The notes beneath the pieces are model-generated. The model was not told the origin of the DNA, did no database searches, and was given only the letters and a program-made list of their open reading frames with translations. The translations under genes were made by a program, and so were the position numbers. A stretch of 45,150 nt of DNA, from contig CAJTWN010000005.1 of NCBI GenBank assembly GCA_910580105.1, positions 1-45,150 of the forward strand, in the 5' to 3' direction. Below, in pieces: positions 11,051 to 20,421 of this stretch; position 1 is the first letter of the stretch; each line of letters begins with the position of its first letter. Source of the stretch: an uncultured Clostridia bacterium. GTDB taxonomy: Bacteria > Bacillota > Clostridia > Monoglobales > Monoglobaceae.

Positions 11051-13669
11051 ATGAAAAAAAACAAACGCCGTTACATATTCAAACGAATCACTGCCTTTAC
11101 CGCCCTTGCCGCCATGCTTTGCGGACAGTCGGTATTCGCAGACGTACTTGGCACCCACACCGGGCACACCAGTGAGGAATTTGCCCAGGGTACTACCTAT
11201 ATAACCAACACCTTTCAGAGCGACCAGGAGGGGGTTGGACAACAAGCAGAACACTATTTTTCCTATGTTCCAAACAACGATGTGCGTCCCATCGTTTCCA
11301 ACGGCGCCTCCATCTATGGAAAGCGAACACTGGCACAGGCAAACCAGCTGATTGAATCCCAGGGAAAGCATACAGCCATGGGTATGAACGCAGATTTTTT
11401 CTCCTTCCAGACCGGCGTCCCGATGAGCAATACCATTATTGAAGGCCGGGTATCTTCCAAAGACTCTTCCTGGAAGCCGGGCATTGGCTTTAACGCAGAC
11501 GGAACAGCCTTCATCTCTCAGCTTGCCATCAACACTTCCATCAGCAACGGAACCAGCGCAATTGACGTAGAATGTATCAACAAATACCGCCAGCCCTATT
11601 CCCTCTATCTTTATACGCCTGAATACGGGGATGTTACCCACGCCAGCGGCTGGGGACTGGACATTGTTTTCAATACTGTGAGCGGGGATATTACCCTAAA
11701 CAGTGCAATTACTGCAGTAGTCGAAAGTATTGACTATCACGATGGTTCTGTTCCCATTCCGGAAGGGAAACTGGTGCTCAGCGTTGATGCAAATGCCGAC
11801 CAGTCACTTCTGGACCGGATGGGCATCTTTGCTGTCGGGCAAACGGTCACCATTTCCACCTCTGAAGCCACCGGAGATGCCCGGTGGCTGACCGCAGAAT
11901 ACGGGCTTGGCTGTCTGGGCGGCAGTCTGCTTACCAACGGACAGCTTGACTTTGTGGATGAGGGTGCCGCTCCCCGCAGTGCGGTTGGCATTAAAGGAGA
12001 TGGCACTGTTATCTTCTATACCATTGACGGACGCCAGCCCGGCTACAGCTATGGCATCCGCAAAGAAACCCTTGCACGCCGTCTCTTGGAACTTGGCTGT
12101 GTAGATGCTGTCAACCTGGACGGCGGCGGCTCCACCACCCTCGGCGGCGTCTTTCCGGGCACCACCGACTTTACCATTCTGAACGCGCCCTCTGAAGGAA
12201 CCCTCAGAAGCTGTGCAAACTTTATCTTCCTGCAAAAAATGAATCCGCGCACAGGCGATCCTTCTATATTATATATGGATCCTTACGGTGAATACATCCT
12301 GTCCGGCTCCACCACACAAGTTTCCGTCATTAAGGCTGTTGACAGTTCCTATGGCCCTGCCGGAATCCCTTCTGCCATCAATTATCTGATTGAAAAAGAT
12401 ACGCCTGAAGGCGGAAGCCAAGTCGATGCCGAAGGAAATGTGCGGGTTTACGGAAATGGTGACGTCTATGTGGCGGCATCCAGCGGCAATGCCTATGGAA
12501 GTACTCTGCTCCATTCCGTCACCACACCGGACGCCATCCAAATTATCAATGCAAACACAGGCCAGCAGGTCTACAACCTCACATTGGCGCCGGGCGAAAA
12601 TATCACCCTTTGGGCGTCCGCTTTCCTGAATGGCATAAAGCTAACCGCACAAAACAGCGCTTTTGACTGGGATGTAATCAGCGATGATGAAACCATTGGC
12701 AATATTGACGGAGAAGGCTTTTTCTCTGCTTCACAGGTGGCTGCCGGCTCCACCGGCAAAATTGTTGCCAATGCCGGGGGAACGCGCTATGAAATTCCGG
12801 TCACCATTTCCGGCTCCGCCTCAAATGACCCCGACGATAACATCCCCGCAGCATTTCCTTCCATCCAGGGAAGAGTAGATGACACCAGCTTCACTGCGTC
12901 TATTTCCAGTCCGAATGGAACGATTGTCGAAGATGGCATCCGCCTTACCATTGACGGTATCCTTTCTAATGATTTCACCTACGAAGGCAACACCATCCGC
13001 TATCTGTTTGATGATCAATTCAACGAAACACCACACCGTATCGGCCTTTATGTCACCGACACATCCGGCGCCTCTGCCATGACACACTATGACGCAGGAG
13101 GCAATCTTGTCGCTGAGAATCCCTTTGCCGATACCATTGGCCATTGGGCAGAGAAACCAATTCTTTTCCTCCACAACAAAGGTGTTGTAAACGGTAATGG
13201 TAGTGATGAGGGAATCACTGGATTTGCTCCGGATTCGCCCATGACACGGGCACAGTTTGCCGTCATGCTGGCAAACTATCTGAAAGTAGATCTTACCGCT
13301 TATCAAAATGTTGCATTGCCCTTCCTGGACAATGCAAACATCCCCTTCTGGGCAGAGAATCAGATTAAAGCCATCTATTCGATGGGCATCATGAAGGGAC
13401 AGCTTGCAGACGGCGGCAACATCTTCAATCCCGACGCTAATATCAAACGTGTTGAGTATGCCATTTCCATCTACAGGCTGCTTCCAGAAGGGCTGGCACC
13501 GGCAGAAATTCAGGCTGCTGACCGCAGCGATGTACCCTGGTGGGCAGAAAAAGAGATGCAGATTGCCGTCGGGCAGGGTATTCTCAGTGGTTATCCTGAC
13601 GGAACCATCCGTCCAAACCAAAGTGTAACCCGCGCTGAAGCGGCAAAAATTCTCTATACGATTTTCTAA
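11051..13669 (+). CDS. Secreted phosphodiester glycosidase (NAGPA family) with three SLH domains
   Basis: An 872-residue exported protein. A signal peptide (basic start, hydrophobic core to about residue 30, AxA-like end SVFADV) is followed by a phosphodiester glycosidase domain. That domain's markers GMNADFFSFQTGVP (about 112) and VNLDGGGSTTLGG (about 353) are those of the family of mammalian GlcNAc-1-phosphodiester alpha-N-acetylglucosaminidase. A region of about 290 residues of beta-rich, Ig-like character follows. Three SLH domains (about 690-872, each with a TRAQFA/TRAEAA-type end) close the protein and should bind secondary cell-wall polymer. The substrate is unknown; a wall glycopolymer or exopolysaccharide phosphodiester is likely for this family. 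AAAGGAAGGA precedes the ATG. It is a single-gene unit, ended by a strong palindromic terminator. Confidence 0.9.
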   Translation: MKKNKRRYIFKRITAFTALAAMLCGQSVFADVLGTHTGHTSEEFAQGTTYITNTFQSDQEGVGQQAEHYFSYVPNNDVRPIVSNGASIYGKRTLAQANQLIESQGKHTAMGMNADFFSFQTGVPMSNTIIEGRVSSKDSSWKPGIGFNADGTAFISQLAINTSISNGTSAIDVECINKYRQPYSLYLYTPEYGDVTHASGWGLDIVFNTVSGDITLNSAITAVVESIDYHDGSVPIPEGKLVLSVDANADQSLLDRMGIFAVGQTVTISTSEATGDARWLTAEYGLGCLGGSLLTNGQLDFVDEGAAPRSAVGIKGDGTVIFYTIDGRQPGYSYGIRKETLARRLLELGCVDAVNLDGGGSTTLGGVFPGTTDFTILNAPSEGTLRSCANFIFLQKMNPRTGDPSILYMDPYGEYILSGSTTQVSVIKAVDSSYGPAGIPSAINYLIEKDTPEGGSQVDAEGNVRVYGNGDVYVAASSGNAYGSTLLHSVTTPDAIQIINANTGQQVYNLTLAPGENITLWASAFLNGIKLTAQNSAFDWDVISDDETIGNIDGEGFFSASQVAAGSTGKIVANAGGTRYEIPVTISGSASNDPDDNIPAAFPSIQGRVDDTSFTASISSPNGTIVEDGIRLTIDGILSNDFTYEGNTIRYLFDDQFNETPHRIGLYVTDTSGASAMTHYDAGGNLVAENPFADTIGHWAEKPILFLHNKGVVNGNGSDEGITGFAPDSPMTRAQFAVMLANYLKVDLTAYQNVALPFLDNANIPFWAENQIKAIYSMGIMKGQLADGGNIFNPDANIKRVEYAISIYRLLPEGLAPAEIQAADRSDVPWWAEKEMQIAVGQGILSGYPDGTIRPNQSVTRAEAAKILYTIF

Positions 13670-13720
13670 TGCCAACATATCAGCCATAGCAAACAGAAAC
13701 ATCAACGGCAAATATGACAG

Positions 13721-13756
13721 AAAAACAGCTCCTTCCAATTGGAAGGAGCTGTTTTT
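13721..13756. terminator. Bidirectional terminator, 36-bp perfect palindrome
   Basis: A perfect 36-bp inverted repeat centred at 13738/13739 with core CAGCTCCTTCCAATTGG and T/A runs at both ends. It separates the convergent glycosidase and cyclophilin genes and can serve both. Confidence 0.9.
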
Positions 13757-13813
13757 TCTGCAGAACAAATTTTCTGATATTTATGCACCAACTCTGCACC
13801 ATACTACAAAAAA

Positions 13814-14398
13814 TTATTCCACTTCTGCCTTTTGAATAATAATATCCTGCGCGGGCATTCCGCTTGCACTGCGGGGAACCTTTAAAAATCCGTCAACCAC
13901 ATCCATTCCTTCAATAACCTTGCCAAAGGCCGCATACTGACCATCCAGATTGGTTACATCCTCATAGCAGATAAAGAACTGACTGCTGGCAGAATCCATA
14001 TCATTTCCCCTGCGTGCCATAGAAACAACACCACGGGTATGAGAAAGGGTATTCTGGTCAAACCCATTGTCTGCAAATTCGCCCTTAATGGTCTTTTCGC
14101 TGCCGCCGGTGCCGTCACCATTGGGGTCGCCTGCCTGGGCAACAAAGTTATCAAGTACGCGATGGAATTTAATGCCGTTATAAAAACCGTCGCTAACCAG
14201 CTGGACAAAATTTGCACAGGTTTCCGGCGCATATTCCGGATAAGTTTCAATGACAAAATTCTGTCCGTCTTCCATGGTAAACCGAACCCTTTGCCGGTCA
14301 AGGCTGTTCGTCTCCTCTTTTTTGCCGCAGCCGGTCACCGCAAACGCCAGCATCAGAACAAGCAGCAACGCAGTAAATCTTCCAAAATTCTTTCTCAT
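13814..14398 (-). CDS. Peptidyl-prolyl cis-trans isomerase, cyclophilin type, lipoprotein
   Basis: A 194-residue protein. A lipoprotein signal with lipobox AVTGC (Cys near residue 24) means it is tethered to the outer face of the membrane. The cyclophilin domain shows ENFVQLVSDGFYNG-like helix sequence (here CANFVQLV), FHRVLDNFVAQAGDP, GEFADNGF and the region SSQFFICYEDVTNLDGQYAAFG, which holds the active-site loop. It catalyses proline isomerisation in exported proteins. GGAGG lies ten bases before the ATG, and a promoter is directly upstream. It is monocistronic and divergent from ftsH. Confidence 0.95.
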   Translation of the reverse strand: MRKNFGRFTALLLVLMLAFAVTGCGKKEETNSLDRQRVRFTMEDGQNFVIETYPEYAPETCANFVQLVSDGFYNGIKFHRVLDNFVAQAGDPNGDGTGGSEKTIKGEFADNGFDQNTLSHTRGVVSMARRGNDMDSASSQFFICYEDVTNLDGQYAAFGKVIEGMDVVDGFLKVPRSASGMPAQDIIIQKAEVE

Positions 14399-14443
14399 TT
14401 CAGTAAAACCTCCATTTTCTTTTCCTATATTCTTCTTTTTTCT

Positions 14444-14471
14444 ATTATACAGTCTATGGAGGAGTTGTCAA
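14444..14471 (-). promoter_or_regulatory. Promoter of the cyclophilin gene
   Basis: TTGACA (14471-14466), 16 bases, TATAAT (14449-14444) on the minus strand. The start point would be about 40 bases upstream of the ATG. Confidence 0.75.
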
Positions 14472-14527
14472 GTCTATTCTTTGCGCGGATTGAAATATAA
14501 ATTTTCTGTGAAATTTTCAAATAATTA

Positions 14528-14556
14528 TTGTAATTCTTTTCTTTGTATGATATAAT
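14528..14556 (+). promoter_or_regulatory. Promoter of ftsH
   Basis: TTGTAA (14528-14533), 17 bases, TATAAT (14551-14556). The leader before the GTG at 14616 is about 50 bases and ends with the ribosome site AGGAGGAG. Confidence 0.7.
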
Positions 14557-14615
14557 TCCAACTTGATTCATAAGATAATATACCTGGTATTGAGCGCCAT
14601 AGGAGGAGATAATTC

Positions 14616-16529
14616 GTGAAAAGATATTTCAAAGGGATTGGCTTTTATATTGTGTTATTCCTTGCAATCCTTCTGATTTTCTCATTGACCACCTCACCCG
14701 AAAAGAAGTCTAAGGACATTTACTCGGATTTGGTTCTGAAAATTCAAAACGAGGAAGTCACAGAATTGTCCGTTGTGGACAATGAAGCAACCGCAAAACT
14801 GACCGATGGTTCCACCATCAAAGTTGAGGTTCCGAGTTACGAAACCCTGAAAAATGATGTTGGCCCCAGTTTACAGAATCAAGTGGCTTCTCAGAAGCTG
14901 AAGGTGGAAACACCTCTGCCCTACAGTCCCCCCTGGTGGCTGACGCTGCTTCCTTCGGTTGGGCTTTTAGTGATTTTTTTGGTTTTCTGGTTTGTATTCA
15001 TGCAGCAGGCCGGCGGCGGTGGCGGTGGCCGTGGTGTGATGAACTTTGGCAAAAGCAAGGCTCGGATGACGGTCGACCCGCATACCAAGAAAACCTTTGC
15101 CGATGTCGCAGGGGAAGATGAAGAAAAAGAAGAACTGAAAGAAATTGTTGACTTTCTGAAGGCACCGGAACGTTTCCGAAAACTGGGGGCAAGGATTCCC
15201 AAAGGCGTTCTGCTTGTCGGGCCGCCGGGAACCGGTAAGACATTGCTTGCCAAAGCTGTTGCCGGTGAAGCAGGTGTTCCCTTCTTCTCTATCTCCGGTT
15301 CTGACTTTGTAGAGATGTTTGTCGGCGTTGGCGCTTCTCGTGTCCGTGACCTTTTTGAAAATGCAAAAAAGAATGCTCCCTGTATTATATTTATTGATGA
15401 AATTGACGCAGTGGGCCGGCACAGAGGTGCCGGACTTGGCGGCGGGCATGATGAACGCGAACAAACCCTTAACCAGTTGTTGGTGGAAATGGATGGTTTT
15501 GGTGTGAACGAAGGCGTCATTATCATTGCCGCAACCAACCGGCCCGACATTCTGGATCCGGCATTGCTGCGCCCCGGCCGTTTCGACCGGCAGGTGCTGG
15601 TTGACGCCCCGGATGTCAAAGGCCGTGAAGAAATCCTTCAGGTACATGCAAAAGGAAAACCGTTGGCCTCGGACGTCAATCTTGCCGTCCTTGCAAAGAC
15701 CACCGTTGGATTCTCCGGTGCTGACCTTGAAAATTTGATGAATGAGGCAGCTCTGCTTGCCGCACGGCGCAACCAAATGGAAATCCGGATGGCAGACCTG
15801 GAAGAATCCATAATGAAGGTTATTGCCGGCCCCGAAAAGAAATCCAGAAAAGTAACCGAAAAAGAACGGCGGCTCACTGCCTTCCACGAAGCCGGCCACG
15901 CTGTCGTTTCCAAAATGCTGCCTACCCAGGACCGGGTACATCAGGTTTCTATTATTCCCCGCGGCCGTGCCGGCGGATATACCATGTCCCTTCCGAAAGA
16001 TGACACCTTCTTCAACTCCAAGACCGAGATGCTGGAAGAAATCGTTTCCCTTTTGGGCGGACGTGTCGCAGAGCAATTGGTATTGGGTGATGTAAGCACC
16101 GGCGCTTCCAACGATCTGGAACGGGCAACCAAAATTGCAAAATCTATGATTACCCGTTATGGTATGAGCGACAAACTCGGCCCGCGTACTTTCGGTGACC
16201 AGAACAACGAGGTCTTTATCGGCCGCGATTATGGGCATACTGTGGATTACAGCGATGAAACAGCTGCAATGATTGACCAGGAAATCAAACGCATTATTGA
16301 TGATTGTTATGCACGCTGTGAACAGATTCTGACCGATCATCTGGAAGAACTCAACCGGGTTGCAAATCTGCTGCTCGAAAAAGAAAAAATTGAAGGAGAA
16401 GAATTCGATGCGCTCTTCGGTGAAACACCTTCTGAAGAAAGTGAAAAAGCCAATGAACCATCCGCTGCCTCTCCCCAAATCAAACTTACAGATGCTGAAT
16501 TTAGGCCGGACAAAGAAGATCAGGCATAA
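14616..16529 (+). CDS. ftsH: ATP-dependent zinc metalloprotease FtsH
   Basis: A 637-residue membrane protease that unfolds and degrades membrane and short-lived proteins as a hexamer. Two membrane segments (about 8-27 and 107-130) flank an extracellular domain. The AAA module carries Walker A GPPGTGKT (202-209), Walker B IIFIDEIDAVGR (about 257) and the SRH with TNRPDILDPALLRPGRFDRQ. The zinc site HEAGH is at 424-428. A glycine run (GGGGGG) follows the second membrane segment. GTG start with AGGAGGAGATAATTC upstream. Length and order are usual for Firmicutes. A terminator follows directly, so it is probably expressed alone. Confidence 0.98.
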   Translation: MKRYFKGIGFYIVLFLAILLIFSLTTSPEKKSKDIYSDLVLKIQNEEVTELSVVDNEATAKLTDGSTIKVEVPSYETLKNDVGPSLQNQVASQKLKVETPLPYSPPWWLTLLPSVGLLVIFLVFWFVFMQQAGGGGGGRGVMNFGKSKARMTVDPHTKKTFADVAGEDEEKEELKEIVDFLKAPERFRKLGARIPKGVLLVGPPGTGKTLLAKAVAGEAGVPFFSISGSDFVEMFVGVGASRVRDLFENAKKNAPCIIFIDEIDAVGRHRGAGLGGGHDEREQTLNQLLVEMDGFGVNEGVIIIAATNRPDILDPALLRPGRFDRQVLVDAPDVKGREEILQVHAKGKPLASDVNLAVLAKTTVGFSGADLENLMNEAALLAARRNQMEIRMADLEESIMKVIAGPEKKSRKVTEKERRLTAFHEAGHAVVSKMLPTQDRVHQVSIIPRGRAGGYTMSLPKDDTFFNSKTEMLEEIVSLLGGRVAEQLVLGDVSTGASNDLERATKIAKSMITRYGMSDKLGPRTFGDQNNEVFIGRDYGHTVDYSDETAAMIDQEIKRIIDDCYARCEQILTDHLEELNRVANLLLEKEKIEGEEFDALFGETPSEESEKANEPSAASPQIKLTDAEFRPDKEDQA

Positions 16530-16552
16530 CAAAATTTTAAAGGCTATTTTTT

Positions 16553-16580
16553 GACCACCCTGCATGGGTGGTCTTATTTT
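16553..16580 (+). terminator. Terminator of ftsH
   Basis: GACCACCC (16553-16560), loop TGCAT, GGGTGGTC (16566-16573), followed by TTATTTT. Stop codon to stem is about 23 bases. Confidence 0.8.
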
Positions 16581-16614
16581 GCGCAATTTTCCCTTTATGT
16601 TTACCTGCACACCG

Positions 16615-16740
16615 CTCCATCTCCATCTCCATCTCCATCTCCATCTCCATCTCCATCTCCTTCTCCATCTCCATCTCCATCTCCATCTCCTTCTCCTTCT
16701 CCTTCTCCTTCTTCTTCTCCTTCTCCTTCTCCTTCTTCTT
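16615..16740. repeat. Hexanucleotide tandem repeat, 21 units of CTCCAT/CTCCTT
   Basis: 126 bases of perfect six-base phasing: seven CTCCAT, one CTCCTT, four CTCCAT, four CTCCTT, one CTTCTT, three CTCCTT, one CTTCTT. The run then decays into CATCATCTTCTTC. It lies between the ftsH terminator and the pheS promoter in a 429-base gap that otherwise holds only those signals. The tract keeps several frames open on both strands. The minus-strand frame (Lys-Glu then Met-Glu dipeptides) starts at a TTG with no ribosome site, so I do not call a gene. Such arrays change length by slippage. Confidence 0.95.
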
Positions 16741-16877
16741 CATCATCTTCTTCACTTCCCCTCTGAATCTTTCATTATCCCACCGCGCTTTAGCAGCTAT
16801 TGTTTTTTCTCTGTACAACCAGTGGTTACTTCTACTGAAAAACTGTGAATTTTGTGAATTTTTTTACCCTTTTACCC

Positions 16878-16906
16878 TTGTAAAATCGGATAAAATGTGA
16901 TATGAT
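16878..16906 (+). promoter_or_regulatory. Promoter of pheST
   Basis: TTGTAA (16878-16883), 17 bases, TATGAT (16901-16906). The leader is only about 46 bases, so there is no room for a T-box, which controls pheST in many Firmicutes. Confidence 0.65.
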
Positions 16907-16958
16907 TTTTTAATAGTATTATTTGGAATATTGGAATCGCTGTTAGGAGGCAAAACAT

Positions 16959-17978
16959 ATGAAAGAACAGCTAAACGCAATACAATCAGCGGCCGCGACA
17001 GCATTGTCGACCGCCAAAGATCTTGCGGAGCTTGAAACCCTGCGTGTAAAATATTTGGGCAAAAAAGGTGAACTCACCGCCGTAATGAAAGGGATGGGAA
17101 AACTTTCACCTGAGGAACGCCCGATCATCGGCCAGATTGCCAATGAGGTTCGTAACTTTATTGAATCCGCACTGGAAGATAAAAAGACTGCGCTTGAAAC
17201 TGCCGCAGCTGCAGAAAAGATCGCAAATGAAACCATTGATGTCACCATGCCCGGAAAGCGTCCGTGTATGGGGAAAAAACATCCGCTGACCATCGTACTG
17301 GACGACCTCAAAGACATCTTTATCGGTATGGGTTTTTCCATTGTGGAAGGCCCTGATGTAGAAACAGATTACTATAACTTTGAGGCATTGAATCTTCCCA
17401 AAGACCATCCGGCCAGGGATACACAGGACACATTTTATATTGATAAAAATATACTTCTGCGTACCCAAACCTCTCCGGTACAGATTCGTACCATGGAGAA
17501 GCAAAAACCCCCAATCCGCGTGATTGCTCCCGGCCGCGTCTATCGCAGCGATGCTGTTGATGCAACCCATTCCCCCGTCTTTCACCAGATCGAGGGGCTG
17601 GTTATCGACAAGGGAATCACTATGGCAGATTTAAAGGGTACCCTCGAAATTTTTGTCCACAAGCTCTATGGCAATGATACCCGTCTGCGGTTCCGCCCCC
17701 ATCACTTTCCATTCACCGAACCCAGTGCAGAAGTGGATATTTCCTGCTTCAACTGCGGCGGAAAAGGCTGCCGTATCTGTAAGGGTGAGGGCTGGATTGA
17801 GATTCTGGGCTGCGGTATGGTACATCCCAAAGTTTTGCGCGGCTGTGGCATTGCCCCTGAAGAATACTCCGGTTTTGCATTTGGTATTGGTCTGGAACGT
17901 ACCACCATGTTCCGCTATGACATTGACGACCTACGGCTTTTCTTTGAAAATGACATCAGATTTCTGGAACAGTTTTAA
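16959..17978 (+). CDS. pheS: Phenylalanyl-tRNA synthetase subunit alpha
   Basis: The catalytic alpha subunit, 339 residues, of the (alpha-beta)2 enzyme that charges tRNA-Phe. An N-terminal helical arm (about 1-90) binds tRNA. The class II core has motif 2 around RVYRSDAVDATHSPVFHQIEG and motif 3 FAFGIGLERTTMFRY. A cysteine-rich segment, CFNCGGKGCRICKGEGW, lies between them and looks like the zinc-type element found in many bacterial PheS. AGGAGGC is seven bases before the ATG. pheT begins 41 bases after the stop, on the same transcript. Confidence 0.97.
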   Translation: MKEQLNAIQSAAATALSTAKDLAELETLRVKYLGKKGELTAVMKGMGKLSPEERPIIGQIANEVRNFIESALEDKKTALETAAAAEKIANETIDVTMPGKRPCMGKKHPLTIVLDDLKDIFIGMGFSIVEGPDVETDYYNFEALNLPKDHPARDTQDTFYIDKNILLRTQTSPVQIRTMEKQKPPIRVIAPGRVYRSDAVDATHSPVFHQIEGLVIDKGITMADLKGTLEIFVHKLYGNDTRLRFRPHHFPFTEPSAEVDISCFNCGGKGCRICKGEGWIEILGCGMVHPKVLRGCGIAPEEYSGFAFGIGLERTTMFRYDIDDLRLFFENDIRFLEQF

Positions 17979-18019
17979 GATAGCCCGGCCATTTGCAGAA
18001 AGGAAAGGATGAAGAAGAA

Positions 18020-20383
18020 ATGAAATTACCATTATCATGGCTGAAAGATTATATGAACATTGATGGCATTGATAACGCCACCTATACCCACGCCCTGACC
18101 ATGTCCGGGTCTATGGTAGAGGGAATCGAAAACCCGGCGGAAGAATTCGAAAATGTCGTCGTCGGCAAAATTGTAAAAATAGAAAAACACCCGGATGCAG
18201 ATAAACTGGTTGTCTGCCAGGTGGATGTTGCTGAAAACGAACCCATCCAAATTGTAACCGGCGCAAAAAACGTCTTTGAAGGCGCCGTTGTCCCTGTGGC
18301 AAAACATAAAAGCCGCCTGCCGGGCGGTGTGAAAATTACCAAAGGCAAACTGCGCGGTGTCCCCAGTTTTGGCATGATGTGTTCCACCGATGAACTTGGC
18401 ATCTCCGAAGAACGGGCAACCGGAATTCTGATCCTTCCGGAAGACACCCCCATCGGCGAAGATATTACCAAAGTTCTGGGCCTTGATGAAAGTGTGGCAG
18501 AATTCGAAATTACCTCCAACCGCCCCGATTGTATGAGTATTATCGGCCTTGCACGGGAAACGGCTGCAACTTTTAACCGGCCCTTTTCTATCCCCAATTC
18601 TCTACTTAAAGAAAACGGTGAGAATATCAATGACTATGCAAGTATTGAAGTAGAAGACAGCCTCCTCTGTCCCCGCTATGTTGCGCGGGTCGTAAAAAAT
18701 GTAAAAATCGGTCCGTCTCCTGAATGGATGCAAAAACGGCTGAAAGCCTGTGGTATTCGTTCAATTAATAATGTTGTTGATATTACCAACTATATCATGC
18801 TGGAATATGGTCAGCCAATGCACGCCTATGACCTTGATCATGTTGAGGGCAGAAAAATTGTTGTCCGCAGAGCGGTCGAAGGCGAACAGCTGGAAACACT
18901 GGATGACCAGCCCAGAACGCTTTCCTCTTCAATGATTGCCATTGGAGATGCAAAACGGGCAATCGGCGTCGCCGGTGTAATGGGCGGTGCTAATTCTGAG
19001 GTCACCGAAGATACCACAACGGTCCTGTTTGAATCCGCAAACTTCCATCCCATCTATGTCCGCAGAGCAGCAAAAGCTCTTGGTATGCGTACCGATGCCT
19101 CTGCATTATTTGAAAAGGGTTTGGATGCAGAAACCTGTCTGCCCGCCATCAACCGCGCGTGCAGCCTGCTGCTGGGCATGGGTACCGGTGAACTGGTCGG
19201 CGGTGTCCTTGATGTCTATCCTGTAAAAAAAGAACGAACCGCACTCCCCTTTGAACCCGAAAAAATGAATGCCTTCCTTGGCACCCAAATTTCTGAAGAG
19301 GAAATGATTGATATTTTCCGGCGCCTGGAGTTTGAGGTAAAAGACGGTATCGTTTATGCCCCCACCTTCCGCGGCGATATTGAATCCATGGCTGATCTTG
19401 CGGAAGAAGCAGCTCGTATCTATGGTTATGACAAAATCCCCTCCACCATGATGAAAGGGGCAGTTGTAGCCGGCGGTAAAACCAAAAAGCAAAAGCTGGA
19501 AGATAAAATAAAAGACACCCTTGCCTTTGCAGGTATGTATGAAATCATGACCTATTCCTTTATTGATCCAAAGGAAAACCAAATGACCGCCATCCCTGAA
19601 GGGGATGCGCGTAATGATTTTGTTCGGATTACCAACCCTTTGGGAGAAGAGAACAGCGTGATGCGTACGGATATGACCTCTTCTATGCTCAAAACCCTTC
19701 GAACAAACTTTAACCGCCGGAATCCCCGTGCTTCCCTTTTTGAATTGGGTTCTGTTTATATCAAAACAAAAGATGGGCAGCTGCCGGACGAACAGCAGAT
19801 TCTCTCAATGGGAATGTATGGAAACGGAGATTTCTATTCATTAAAAGGTATTATTGAAGAACTATTTGAACTTCTGGGCATAAAAAAATACCGGTTTGAA
19901 CCCTGCACCACAAATCCCACCTACCATCCGGGACGGTGTGCAGAAATCTATTTTGGAGCCACAAAAGCCGGCGTTGTAGGGCAGATTCACCCCGCAGTTG
20001 CCGCTAACTTTAAACTGGACACCGAAGTCTATACAGCGAATATTGCATTTAACGTTTTGCTTAAACAATATACCAACGACCGTACCTATCGCGCGCTTCC
20101 GAAGTTCCCGGCCACCAGCCGCGATATTGCGGTCACCTTGGCTAAGTCCATACCGGTTGGTGAAATTGCAAAAATCATAGAAAAACAAAAAACGGATATA
20201 TTAGAGAACTACCGGCTGTTTGACGTTTACGAAGGCGAACAGGTTGGTGAAGGCAAAAAAAGTGTTGCTTATTCCCTGTCTTTCCGTGCCGCAGACCGGA
20301 CACTCACCGATGAAGAAGTTGCCGGTGTCACGGAAAAAATCCTGGAGACATTGAAAAAGGAATTAAACGCAGAACTCAGATAA
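18020..20383 (+). CDS. pheT: Phenylalanyl-tRNA synthetase subunit beta
   Basis: The 787-residue beta subunit. It opens with the family sequence MKLPLSWLKDYM, has an EMAP-like tRNA-binding domain at about 40-150 (KIEKHPDADKLVVCQVDV), then the B3/B4 editing region, the B5 domain, and the C-terminal ferredoxin-fold anticodon-binding domain (FPATSRDIAVTL near the end). The longest frame starts nine codons earlier at 17993, but the start at 18020 fits the family. It has AGGAAAGG about eleven bases upstream. It forms an operon with pheS; ireB follows 38 bases after its stop and may be co-transcribed. Confidence 0.97.
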   Translation: MKLPLSWLKDYMNIDGIDNATYTHALTMSGSMVEGIENPAEEFENVVVGKIVKIEKHPDADKLVVCQVDVAENEPIQIVTGAKNVFEGAVVPVAKHKSRLPGGVKITKGKLRGVPSFGMMCSTDELGISEERATGILILPEDTPIGEDITKVLGLDESVAEFEITSNRPDCMSIIGLARETAATFNRPFSIPNSLLKENGENINDYASIEVEDSLLCPRYVARVVKNVKIGPSPEWMQKRLKACGIRSINNVVDITNYIMLEYGQPMHAYDLDHVEGRKIVVRRAVEGEQLETLDDQPRTLSSSMIAIGDAKRAIGVAGVMGGANSEVTEDTTTVLFESANFHPIYVRRAAKALGMRTDASALFEKGLDAETCLPAINRACSLLLGMGTGELVGGVLDVYPVKKERTALPFEPEKMNAFLGTQISEEEMIDIFRRLEFEVKDGIVYAPTFRGDIESMADLAEEAARIYGYDKIPSTMMKGAVVAGGKTKKQKLEDKIKDTLAFAGMYEIMTYSFIDPKENQMTAIPEGDARNDFVRITNPLGEENSVMRTDMTSSMLKTLRTNFNRRNPRASLFELGSVYIKTKDGQLPDEQQILSMGMYGNGDFYSLKGIIEELFELLGIKKYRFEPCTTNPTYHPGRCAEIYFGATKAGVVGQIHPAVAANFKLDTEVYTANIAFNVLLKQYTNDRTYRALPKFPATSRDIAVTLAKSIPVGEIAKIIEKQKTDILENYRLFDVYEGEQVGEGKKSVAYSLSFRAADRTLTDEEVAGVTEKILETLKKELNAELR

Positions 20384-20421
20384 AACAACATTACCGCATT
20401 GCGAGGAAAGGAGATGGACAA

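Noticed and set aside
14967..16610. 547-codon open frame antisense to ftsH
   Set aside because: A shadow of the ftsH coding frame. No ribosome site or family features, and the ftsH motifs are unmistakable.
16537..16818. Minus-strand ORF of 93 codons with Lys-Glu and Met-Glu repeats
   Set aside because: It starts with TTG, has no ribosome site, and its repetitive part is only the hexamer tract read as protein. It also runs through the ftsH terminator.
16770..16958. T-box leader for pheST
   Set aside because: The promoter at 16878-16906 leaves only about 46 bases of leader, and the T-box sequence is missing.
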